Shown here: positions 46,873 to 54,761 of the stretch, one piece after another
How positions within the stretch are numbered: position 1 is the stretch's first letter
Layout: each line of letters starts with the position of its first letter
Origin: Steroidobacteraceae bacterium
GTDB taxonomy: Bacteria; Pseudomonadota; Gammaproteobacteria; Steroidobacterales; Steroidobacteraceae
Length of the DNA: 64,000 nt
Direction: 5' to 3'
Assembly: GCA_041395505.1 (NCBI GenBank)
Contig: JAWLAG010000001.1
Coordinates: 124,001-188,000 of the forward strand
The notes under the pieces: generated by a model
The model's database searches: none
What the model was told of the DNA's origin: nothing
What the model saw: only the letters and a program-made list of their open reading frames with translations
Translations under genes and position numbers: made by a program

Positions 46873-47952
46873 TCAATAGTTGATGCTGGGATTGTCTCCT
46901 GGGTGGATGAGACCCACCACGTCCATGCCGTCGGCCGAGAGGCATTGCAACGAGTGCAGCTGCTTTCTCGGCAGGAACATCACATCGCCCGGTCCGACCA
47001 TGGCGCGCCAGTTTTCGGTCCACAGGCAGCCAGTCCCCCGCAGTAGCAGCAGCGCCTCCTCATACAGATGCCGATGCGGCTCGGCTTTCGATAGCGGTAT
47101 GTGGCCAATGAACTGCGTGGCGATCGTCGAACCCATCCGCTTGTCGACCAGCAACTGAAAATAGCGACTGCCCATCGCATTGCGCTGATCGGCGTCCATG
47201 CGCGCCACCCGGTCGGGAAACCCATGGTCGAAGAATTCAGTGTGCCTGTCGGCCCACCGAAGCGAGCCGGCCTGCGGACAAATGGACAGGTACACGCACA
47301 GCTTGCCACCTGGCGATGGCACCAGGCTCAAGGTCTCGCCTGGTCTGACGTAAACGCCCTCGTCCGCCTCTACGTCAACAGCGACTCGTCCGATGCGCGC
47401 CACGCCGGCACCGCGGAAAACGAATAGCACGACATGGCAGTCAGGGAAGCATATGACCGGCGACTCATCCCCCTGAACCTCCAGATAGAATTGCGATTGG
47501 TGCCGCGCCCCGAGCACCTCGCCGATCAATAGCTGATATCGCAACGAGCCGCGGATCTGCGCGGCTGCTCCAACCGAGCGGAAAACATAACAACCGCCGT
47601 CAAGTGGTACCACCGGCGAGTCGGCAGGTTCGCGAAGCGCAATGCGCCTGTTGCTCGCGCTGTCCGGGTCGTCTTCGCGATACGCACCCGGGAGGTTATT
47701 GTGGCTGCCATCACAAAAGGGGGGAGTGCGCGTCTGCTTGCAACCGCAGAACAGCAGCTCTTCGCCATCGGCGGCGCTGAGGTAAGGAACGGGCCTGAGA
47801 CCGCTGCCCTGGTGCGATCCATCGCAGAACGGTTGGCGCTGCGATCGTCCGCAGCTGCACCAGAAGTACTTGTCGCCGCGTTGCGCTTCGACGTAGAACG
47901 GCTTTGTGCCCGCCACCCTGGGCGTTTCCGTATCGGCAGCTCGCTCGCTCAT
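46873..47952 (-). CDS. Double CDGSH iron-sulphur domain fused to a bicupin
   Basis: A 359-residue cytoplasmic protein with an unusual architecture. Residues 27-50 and 64-86 are two CDGSH-type [2Fe-2S] motifs: C32-x-C34, C43, H47 (FCDGSHQGS) and C69-x-C71, C80, H84 (FCDGSHNNLPG). Residues about 140-240 are a first cupin-like barrel (VARIGRVAVDVEADEGVYVR), and about 265-345 a second cupin with HRHLYEEALLLLRG metal ligands. The start ATG 47952 follows AGGA; an in-frame upstream ATG at 47991 is also possible. It is isolated and convergent with the VOC gene. A metal-dependent oxygenase or sensor role is possible, with iron-sulphur electron transfer in cis. Confidence 0.85.
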   Translation of the reverse strand: MSERAADTETPRVAGTKPFYVEAQRGDKYFWCSCGRSQRQPFCDGSHQGSGLRPVPYLSAADGEELLFCGCKQTRTPPFCDGSHNNLPGAYREDDPDSASNRRIALREPADSPVVPLDGGCYVFRSVGAAAQIRGSLRYQLLIGEVLGARHQSQFYLEVQGDESPVICFPDCHVVLFVFRGAGVARIGRVAVDVEADEGVYVRPGETLSLVPSPGGKLCVYLSICPQAGSLRWADRHTEFFDHGFPDRVARMDADQRNAMGSRYFQLLVDKRMGSTIATQFIGHIPLSKAEPHRHLYEEALLLLRGTGCLWTENWRAMVGPGDVMFLPRKQLHSLQCLSADGMDVVGLIHPGDNPSINY

Positions 47953-47984
47953 GAGCCAGCATCCTAGCAAGTCTGCACCGACCA

Positions 47985-48017
47985 TTTGCATGCAAAATCA
48001 TGCAAACATTGATGCAT
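47985..48017. promoter_or_regulatory. TGCAT/ATGCA palindromic cluster, candidate operator
   Basis: TTTGCATGCAAA (47985-47996) is a perfect 12-base palindrome, and ATGCA (48000-48004) and TGCAT (48013-48017) form a second inverted repeat. They lie just upstream of the CDGSH-cupin gene. The whole gap 47953-48257 (305 bases) separates it from the divergent molybdoenzyme operon. The rest of this gap shows only the hairpin at 48057 and no coding sequence that I can support. Confidence 0.45.
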
Positions 48018-48056
48018 TAGAAATACAATACTAGATCAAAATAGCCTTTTGAGTCG

Positions 48057-48083
48057 GAAATCAGCGGTTCGGCGGCTGATTTC
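48057..48083. other. Perfect 9-base-stem hairpin in divergent gap
   Basis: GAAATCAGC (48057-48065) pairs with GCTGATTTC (48075-48083) around a 9-base loop. It sits in the untranslated leader side of the molybdoenzyme operon, 174 bases before its start. It could be an RNA structure or a protein site. Confidence 0.4.
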
Positions 48084-48257
48084 GATCGAGCGCCCTTCCG
48101 GGCGGTTGGACGTGGTCATCGCGTCGCATGCCCGGCCGGTTGCAACTTTGGACGCCGCTTCCGGCGCCGCCAGACGCATTCGCCGCTTGCGCTATCATCG
48201 ATGCGAGCGTGCTATTCGGCGCGCGCCGCGCCGCGAGCGCACCCCGGGAGAATGACA

Positions 48258-51215
48258 ATGAATCTGACCGTGCTGCTCTGGGGCATACCGCAGGCCATGC
48301 GGGCCGCTCGGCGCCTGTATCCGGAGTATGCGGCGCGCCTCAAGGAGCGGAATCTGATCGCGCAGTTTCGCCTGCGCGATCAGGCGGCAGGCCGCTGGGT
48401 CGAGATCAAGGACGGCAGGATCCGCTCCCGCAAGGGACTGCATGCGCGGCCCGATCTCACCATCCACTTCAAGAACCAGGCGATTGCCGAGGAATTCCTC
48501 ACGCCACCTTTCGATCTGCTTACCCGAGTCGATGCCGCGAAGAATTTCAAAGTCGGACTCGATGGCCCGGATGAACTCGCCGTGTGGTTCATGGCGACGC
48601 TCGCGCGCCTCGAGAGCATCACCTGGTCCGCTGGCACCGACATGGGCGATGGCGTCACGCGCTATACCAACGGCACGAACAGCGGGCCGGTTTTCGTCTA
48701 CGTGAAGAACGGCAGGATCCTGCGCATCACGCCCATCGACTTCGACGATGACGACGCACCTTCGTGGAGTATCACGGCACGCGGCAAGACCTTCGCGCCG
48801 TCACGGCGTACCACGGTCGCCTCGCACGCGATTTGCCTGAAGTCGATGGTCTACTCGAAGAACCGCATCCTGCACCCGATGAAGCGCGTCGACTTCGATC
48901 CCGATGGTGAGCGCAATATCCACAATCGGGGCAAATCGAAATTCGTGCGCATCAGCTGGGATGAAGCGCTCGACATCGTCGTCAAGGAGATCAAACGCGC
49001 CAAGGCCGTGGGGCCAGGCGCGATCTGCGTTGCCAATGGCTCGCACCACCAATGGGGCAATCTCGGTCACTACCTCAGCGCCTTCAATCGCTTCTGGAAC
49101 CTGATCGGCGTCACCAAGCTCGTGCATAACCCCGACAGCTGGGAGGGCTGGTACTGGGGCGCGATGCATCACTGGGGCAACAGCCTGCGGCTCGGCTGCC
49201 CGGAGTTCTACGGCACGGTGGAGGACTGTCTCAAGGAAGCCGAAATGATGGTGTTCTGGTCCAGTGACCCGGACGCGACCTACGGCTTCGATGGCACCGA
49301 ACGTCGCGAATGGGCCAGACAACTCGGGATCAAGATGGTGCACATCGATCCTTATATGAACCATACGGCCGCGCATCTGGGCGGAAAGTGGATTTCGCCC
49401 AAGCCCGGAACAGACGCAGCACTCGCCCAGGCATTGTGTCATGTATGGATCAGTGAAGGGCTTTACGACAAAAACTATGTCGAGAATCGAACCACCGGCT
49501 TCGAAGAGTGGCGCGACTACATACTCGGTACGAGCGATGGCGTTGCGAAGACCCCCGAATGGCAGGAGCCGGAAACCGGTGTACCAGCACGCGATGTGCG
49601 GGCGTTGGCGCGGGAATGGGGACGCAAGAAAACCTATCTCGGCGCGGGCGGCTGGGGCGTGGGTCTGGGAGGCGCCAACCGCGGCCCGATGGGGGTTCAG
49701 TGGGCGCGCATGATGAGCATCCTCGGCGCCATGCAAGGTATGGGCCGACCTGGCTACAACTTCGGCAATCTCCAGTTCGGCGCGCCACTCGATTTCAATT
49801 TCTATTTCCCCGGCTATGCCGAGGGCAGTTTCTCGGGCGATCTGCAATACAGTGCGAACTCGGCGAACAACTACCAACGCATGCCGCACATCGTCACCAT
49901 GAGTTCGGTACGCCAGGCGATCCCACGCATCTGGTTCCCCGAGGCGATCACCCAGGGCAAGGCGATGGGCTATCTCACCGATGTCGGATCGGTGCAGGGG
50001 CAGTTCTTTCCCTTCGGCTATCCGTCACCGGGTCATGTACGCGTCGAGATGCTCTACAAGTACGGCAGCGCATCCTTCGGCACGATGGTCGATTCAAACC
50101 GCTGGGTCCGCATGTACCAGCACGAGAGCCTGAAGTTCGTCGTGAATCAATCCGTCTGGTGGGAAGGCGAGACGCCCTATGCGGACGTCATCCTGCCTGC
50201 CTGCACGGTGTTCGAGCGCTGGGACATCGGTGAGTGGTACAACGTTGGCGCGGGCTACGTGCACCATATGTTCTCGATGAACAACCACCGCGTGATTTCA
50301 CTCCAGCACAAGGCCATCGAACCGCTGGGCGAATCGAAATCCGACTACAACATCTTTCTTGCGATTGCCGAGCGCCTCGACATGGGCGCGCTCTACAGCG
50401 AAGGCGGTACGACTGAACTCGACTGGTGCAAACGCGTGTTCGACTCATCGGACATGGCGAAGCACACGAGCTGGCGGCAATTCCTCAAGAAGGGCTATTT
50501 CGTCGTGCCGAACGACCCCGAACCGGCCAGGGCGCCCGCGGCGAACCGCTGGTTCTACGAGGGCCGCAGCAAGGACACGCCGGAACCCTACCCACTGCCT
50601 TCCGACTATGTCGCGGGTTTCGGCAAGGGCCTGCAGACGCCTTCGGGCAAGTTCGAGTTCGTTGCACAGACCCTGAAGCGCATAGACGATCCCGACCGCC
50701 CGCCGTTGAACAGCTATATGCCGCGCTACGACGATGCCAGTCGCGAGCCGGAATTGGCGCCCTATCCTCTGCAGCTGCTGTCGCCGCACTCACGATATCC
50801 CTTCCACGTCATGGGTGATGACGAGGGCAGCAGCCTGCGCGATATTCGCGAGCACCGCATATACAAGGATGGCCACTATTACTTCGTGGCCCGGATCAAT
50901 CGCCAGGATGCCGAAGCGCGCGGTATTCGAGACGACGACCTCGTGCGTCTTTGGAACCAGCGCGGCTCCGTGGTCTGCGCGGCGCAGGTGACCGACCGCC
51001 TCCGTCCGGGCGTGGTCAGCGCATCGACGGGCTCCGCCGAGTACCGGCCCGCCGGCGAGCCAGGTCGCTCGACCGATCTCGGCGGTTGCGTGAATCTCCT
51101 GAACCCGAGCAAATCGATCACGAAGAAGTCGCACGGCATCCGTCCGAATACGACATTGATACAGGTCGAGAAGTGGACGGGAGTCGATACCTGGCGTCCG
51201 GCGGAGAGTGCCTGA
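48258..51215 (+). CDS. Pyrogallol transhydroxylase-type molybdopterin enzyme with N-terminal SCP2-like domain
   Basis: A 985-residue molybdenum enzyme of the DMSO reductase superfamily. From about residue 130 it closely follows pyrogallol-phloroglucinol transhydroxylase large subunit as I recall it: VFVYVKNGRILRITPIDFDD, SHHQWGNLG (262-270) and NPDSWEGWYWG, where Ser294 matches the protein ligand of Mo. No N-terminal iron-sulphur motif and no Tat signal are present, so it is cytoplasmic. Residues about 18-120 are an extra domain (RLKERNLIAQFRLR, IKDGRIRSRKGLHARPDLTI) like SCP2 sterol carrier domains. GGGAG lies 7 bases before ATG 48258, which excludes the ATG at 48252. The substrate may be a phenol, or a hydrophobic ring compound. 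Confidence 0.82.
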   Translation: MNLTVLLWGIPQAMRAARRLYPEYAARLKERNLIAQFRLRDQAAGRWVEIKDGRIRSRKGLHARPDLTIHFKNQAIAEEFLTPPFDLLTRVDAAKNFKVGLDGPDELAVWFMATLARLESITWSAGTDMGDGVTRYTNGTNSGPVFVYVKNGRILRITPIDFDDDDAPSWSITARGKTFAPSRRTTVASHAICLKSMVYSKNRILHPMKRVDFDPDGERNIHNRGKSKFVRISWDEALDIVVKEIKRAKAVGPGAICVANGSHHQWGNLGHYLSAFNRFWNLIGVTKLVHNPDSWEGWYWGAMHHWGNSLRLGCPEFYGTVEDCLKEAEMMVFWSSDPDATYGFDGTERREWARQLGIKMVHIDPYMNHTAAHLGGKWISPKPGTDAALAQALCHVWISEGLYDKNYVENRTTGFEEWRDYILGTSDGVAKTPEWQEPETGVPARDVRALAREWGRKKTYLGAGGWGVGLGGANRGPMGVQWARMMSILGAMQGMGRPGYNFGNLQFGAPLDFNFYFPGYAEGSFSGDLQYSANSANNYQRMPHIVTMSSVRQAIPRIWFPEAITQGKAMGYLTDVGSVQGQFFPFGYPSPGHVRVEMLYKYGSASFGTMVDSNRWVRMYQHESLKFVVNQSVWWEGETPYADVILPACTVFERWDIGEWYNVGAGYVHHMFSMNNHRVISLQHKAIEPLGESKSDYNIFLAIAERLDMGALYSEGGTTELDWCKRVFDSSDMAKHTSWRQFLKKGYFVVPNDPEPARAPAANRWFYEGRSKDTPEPYPLPSDYVAGFGKGLQTPSGKFEFVAQTLKRIDDPDRPPLNSYMPRYDDASREPELAPYPLQLLSPHSRYPFHVMGDDEGSSLRDIREHRIYKDGHYYFVARINRQDAEARGIRDDDLVRLWNQRGSVVCAAQVTDRLRPGVVSASTGSAEYRPAGEPGRSTDLGGCVNLLNPSKSITKKSHGIRPNTTLIQVEKWTGVDTWRPAESA

Positions 51216-52060
51216 TGCCAAAGAAATGGAACCTGATCGTCGACGTCGCGCGTTGCGACAACTGCCGCGTGTGCTTCCTGGCCGTCAAGGACGAATACAT
51301 CGGCAACGATTTCCCCGGCTACTCGGCCGCGCAACCGGCCCAGGGGCACAATTGGCTCGACATCGAGCGCAAGGAGCGCGGCGAGTATCCGCTGGTCGAG
51401 GCGCATTTCATGCCGGTGATGTGCAACCACTGCGATGACGCGCCCTGCATGAAGGCGGCCAGGGGCGATGCCGTGCGCAAACGCGCCGATGGCATCGTCA
51501 TCATCGATCCGGACAAAGCGAAAGGTCAGCGCCAGATCGTCGCTGCCTGTCCCTACGGCGCCATCTCCTGGAACGAGGAACTGCAGCTGCCGCAGGCCTG
51601 GACATTCGATGCTCATTTGCTTGACGCGGGCTACGGGCGCACGCGGGCGGAACAGGCCTGCCCGACCGACGTGTTCCGAAGCCTCAAGGTCGACGATGCG
51701 GAGATGCAGAGCATCAGCGCCAGCGAAGGCCTGCAGGTACTGAAGCCCGAGCTTGGCACGCGACCGCGCGTGCATTACAAGAACCTGCACCTGATGACGC
51801 ACTGCTTTGCCGGAGGCACGGTCGTCGCCATGGTCAATGGCGTCGAGGAGTGCGCGGCGGGCGCCGACGTCGTGCTGAGTCGCGAGGGGCGGGAAGTTGC
51901 CCGCACGAGTACCGATACTTTCGGTGAGTGGAAGATCGATCGCCTCGAACCCCATAGCGGCGGCTACGAAGTCAATGTCAGCGCACCGTCGGGACGCGGG
52001 TCGCTGCAATTCGATCTGCTGGATTCGAGCCGGTATCTCGGCGTATTGCGTCTCTGCTAG
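51215..52060 (+). CDS. Ferredoxin-like beta subunit of the transhydroxylase-type enzyme, cysteine-poor
   Basis: A 281-residue beta subunit. The N-terminal ferredoxin half has C14, C17, C20, C70, C73, C78, C112 and C149 only: eight cysteines, where three [4Fe-4S] clusters need twelve. The C-terminal half, from about 170 (GTRPRVHYKNLHLMTHCFAG then AGADVVLSREGREVARTSTD), matches the prealbumin-like/Cna-B domain of the transhydroxylase beta subunit. The ATG overlaps the alpha stop by one base (TGATG), so it is co-translated. Electron transfer through a full three-cluster chain looks impossible. Confidence 0.83.
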   Translation: MPKKWNLIVDVARCDNCRVCFLAVKDEYIGNDFPGYSAAQPAQGHNWLDIERKERGEYPLVEAHFMPVMCNHCDDAPCMKAARGDAVRKRADGIVIIDPDKAKGQRQIVAACPYGAISWNEELQLPQAWTFDAHLLDAGYGRTRAEQACPTDVFRSLKVDDAEMQSISASEGLQVLKPELGTRPRVHYKNLHLMTHCFAGGTVVAMVNGVEECAAGADVVLSREGREVARTSTDTFGEWKIDRLEPHSGGYEVNVSAPSGRGSLQFDLLDSSRYLGVLRLC

Positions 52061-52108
52061 CGGCCTGCGTGCAACCTGCGACCGGACAGGCTGCCAAATC
52101 GCGCCCGA

Positions 52109-52948
52109 TCAGGCAACCGACTGACCGCCGTCGATGGGCAGGACCGCACCGGTAACGTAGCGGGCCTCGTCCGAGAAGAGCCACAGCACCGCGCCCGCCA
52201 CGTCGAGCGATTGACCGATGAAGCCCATGGGAATGCGTGCATCGAGTTTGTGTTCATCGCCGCCAAGCACACGCATGGCCTTTTCGGTCTTGATCAGGCC
52301 CGGGCAAATCACATTGATGCGCAGTTTCTGTGATGCATAGCCGGCGGCCGCGGCGCAATACATGCCGATGACGCCATGCTTGCTGCCCGTGTAGTGCGCC
52401 TTGGTAGGCAGGTAGCGCAGGCCGGCGATCGAACTGTTGCCGACGATGCAGCCGCCGCCGGAGCGCAGCAACAGGGGAATCTCGTATTTCAGCTGCAGGA
52501 AATTCCCGCGCAGGTTCGTTGCGGTCACCAGGTCGAAATCGCTGGTCGCGATCTCATGCAGGAGCCCGGTGCCGTCGGATGTGCCGACATTGTTGAACGC
52601 AAAGTCGAGCCGGCCGTGCACGGCACCGATGTGTTCGATCAGCGCCTTGACGTCGGCTTCGTCTGTGACGTCGGCGCGCACAAAGTTCGCCTCGCCGCCC
52701 GCATCGCGGATCTGCGCCTGCACGGCTTCGCCCTGCTCAACGCGCCGGCCGCAGAAGACAACCTTGGCGCCTGCCAGGGCGAGCTCGCTCGCGGTGACAG
52801 CACCCATGCCCGAGGTAGCGCCAGTCACGAGCGCCACGCGTCCGGTGAATTTTCCACGGACTGCACGGCCTGACGCACTGGCAGCGGCGGCCACAGCACC
52901 GACCCCGGCTGTGATCAGATTTCGACGCGTAACACCTGATCGGGTCAT
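52109..52948 (-). CDS. SDR-family oxidoreductase with twin-arginine signal
   Basis: A 279-residue SDR. Residues 1-30 (VTRRNLITAGVGAVAAAASA) look like a Tat signal with an RR pair. Then follow the Rossmann motif VTGATSGMGAVTAS, NNVGTSDGTG, the active-site S in VGNSSIAG, YTGSKHG with YxxxK, and a final TGAVLPIDGGQS. GAGG precedes the ATG by about 7 bases. Tat export would carry the folded enzyme with its cofactor to the periplasm. It follows the ADH gene by 12 bases on the same strand. Confidence 0.87.
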   Translation of the reverse strand: MTRSGVTRRNLITAGVGAVAAAASASGRAVRGKFTGRVALVTGATSGMGAVTASELALAGAKVVFCGRRVEQGEAVQAQIRDAGGEANFVRADVTDEADVKALIEHIGAVHGRLDFAFNNVGTSDGTGLLHEIATSDFDLVTATNLRGNFLQLKYEIPLLLRSGGGCIVGNSSIAGLRYLPTKAHYTGSKHGVIGMYCAAAAGYASQKLRINVICPGLIKTEKAMRVLGGDEHKLDARIPMGFIGQSLDVAGAVLWLFSDEARYVTGAVLPIDGGQSVA

Positions 52949-52960
52949 GGAATTTCCTCG

Positions 52961-54076
52961 CTAATCGCGCGCAGTCACGTCGATGATGATCTTGCCGCGC
53001 GCGCGGCTGCTTGCCTGATAATCGATTGCCTGCGCGATGTCCTCGAGTGGATAGTGCCGATCGATGACCGGCCGGATTTTTCCCTGCTCGGCCATCTGCG
53101 CCAGCATTTCAAGATCGTTCGGCTCGAGGCGCGCCAGCATGAAACCAAAGCCCTGGCTCGAGATGAGGCCAAGCAATCCAGCTCCCGCCGCCCGGGCCAT
53201 GGGGCCGATCCAGTGGTTCGATTTCGGGCCGCCGATCATTACGTAGCGTCCCTTCGCTGCCAGGACGCGCTTCTGGGCGAGCAAGCCATGATTGCCGACA
53301 TTGTCGATGATCACATCGTACTTCTCATCGAGCTGCGTGTAATCCTGGGCCGTGTAGTCGATGACATGATCGGCGCCCAGAGATCGCACCAGGTCGAGAT
53401 TGCGCGTACTGCAAACACCTGTCACCGTCGCACCCATCGCCTTCGCAATCTGCACAGCATAGGTACCGACTCCGCCCGACGCGCCATTGATGAGCACTGA
53501 CTGGCCGGCCTGCAATTGACCGGAGTCGCGCAACGCCTGCAGAGCTGTGACAGCAGCCACGGGCATCGCGGCGGCTTCGGCGAAACTGAGGCCCGCGGGT
53601 TTCAATGCGATACCGCGTGCGGCGCGCGCCAGCACGTACTCACCGAAAGCGCCATTGCCACCGCCGAACACCTCATCGCCCACCTTGAAGCGCGTAACAC
53701 CTTTGCCAAGCGCTACGACCACTCCGGCGAAATCGGTGCCGAGGCGCGGCTCCCTGGGAGCACCGAAGCCGGTGCCCAGGCGCATCAGATAGGGCGTGCC
53801 CGTCATTTCATGCCAGTCGAGCGGATTGGTCGCCGCGGCGATCACACGCACCAGCACTTGATCGTCGGCTGGCGTCGGTCGCTCGAGTGCATCGAGACGC
53901 AGAACTTCGGTGCCGCCATAGCAGCGGCGCACGACGGCCTTCATGGGCTCTCCCCCCTTGGCGTCCGCGGCTTCCTGAGGACAGGCCGCATCGTGGCTCA
54001 TCACGAAGAGGAATGTGGTGAGCAGCAGCGCGACCACCAAACCAGCACCGGCAAGCCATTTACGGACAGCTGTCAT
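52961..54076 (-). CDS. Membrane-anchored MDR/zinc-alcohol-dehydrogenase-like oxidoreductase
   Basis: A 371-residue medium-chain dehydrogenase. An N-terminal hydrophobic segment (about residues 8-26, WLAGAGLVVALLLTTFLFV) is followed by a linker and then the enzyme core: AVVRRCYGGTEVLRLDALER, the GTDFAGVVVALGKGVTRF segment, and NADP-binding GASGGVGTYAVQIAKAMGAT. The zinc-binding cysteine cluster is absent, so it is quinone oxidoreductase-like. AGGGAG is 8 bases before the ATG. It is the upstream partner of the Tat-SDR. Confidence 0.87.
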   Translation of the reverse strand: MTAVRKWLAGAGLVVALLLTTFLFVMSHDAACPQEAADAKGGEPMKAVVRRCYGGTEVLRLDALERPTPADDQVLVRVIAAATNPLDWHEMTGTPYLMRLGTGFGAPREPRLGTDFAGVVVALGKGVTRFKVGDEVFGGGNGAFGEYVLARAARGIALKPAGLSFAEAAAMPVAAVTALQALRDSGQLQAGQSVLINGASGGVGTYAVQIAKAMGATVTGVCSTRNLDLVRSLGADHVIDYTAQDYTQLDEKYDVIIDNVGNHGLLAQKRVLAAKGRYVMIGGPKSNHWIGPMARAAGAGLLGLISSQGFGFMLARLEPNDLEMLAQMAEQGKIRPVIDRHYPLEDIAQAIDYQASSRARGKIIIDVTARD

Positions 54077-54114
54077 GGTTCAGCTCCCTATTTTGCCTTC
54101 GCAGGCCAAAAGGT

Positions 54115-54672
54115 TCAGGAAAGCTTCGTCAGTTGTTCTTCGATGGCGCGACCAAGCAGGGGATCTTTTGGCTCGACGTCGGGCATGAAGCGCGCAACGA
54201 CGCTGCCACTGCGATCTATCAGAAACTTCTCGAAATTCCACAGCACGTCGGTCTCGGCTGCGGGCTTGATACCGTAGCCTTCGAGCTTGGCGCGAAAATC
54301 GCTCCCGGGCTTTGCTTGCGCCTTCGGCTGCGCCTCGATCAGCGCCTTATAAAGCGGGTGACGCGTACCGGAGTTGATCGTGACTTTTCCGAACAACGGG
54401 AATTCGACACCGTATCGTGTTTCGCAAAATGCCTGGATCTGCTCGTGCGTACCCGGCTCCTGCGCGGCAAAATCGTTGCACGGGAAACCGAGCACGACGA
54501 ATCCGCGATCGCGGTACTGCTCGAAAATCGACTCGAGGCCCTCATATTGCGGTGTAAGCCCGCAGGCCGAGGCGACATTGACAATCAACATGACGGACCC
54601 GGCGTACTCGCGAAGACTCGCGTTCGATCCGTCAAGGCGCTGCAGCGGAATATCGAGCAATGACATCGCCAT
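54115..54672 (-). CDS. Glutathione peroxidase (cysteine type)
   Basis: A 185-residue peroxidase. The catalytic Cys is in VNVASACGLTPQYEGLE (Cys replaces Sec), Gln is in FPCNDFAAQEPGTHEQ, and Trp is in VLWNFEKFLIDRSG. It reduces hydrogen peroxide and organic hydroperoxides, probably using thioredoxin or glutathione. GGAGG lies 8 bases before ATG 54672. Confidence 0.93.
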   Translation of the reverse strand: MAMSLLDIPLQRLDGSNASLREYAGSVMLIVNVASACGLTPQYEGLESIFEQYRDRGFVVLGFPCNDFAAQEPGTHEQIQAFCETRYGVEFPLFGKVTINSGTRHPLYKALIEAQPKAQAKPGSDFRAKLEGYGIKPAAETDVLWNFEKFLIDRSGSVVARFMPDVEPKDPLLGRAIEEQLTKLS

Positions 54673-54761
54673 GGACACTCCCTCCGGTAGTGGGCGCAGC
54701 GGCAGTCCAGATGTTGCGCACTGCGATTCCCGGGCAATGATAAAGGACGCCCGGCCAGGGG

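Noticed and set aside
48801..49889. A 362-codon minus-strand frame opposite the molybdoenzyme
   Set aside because: No ribosome binding site or family similarity; the plus strand is clearly coding.
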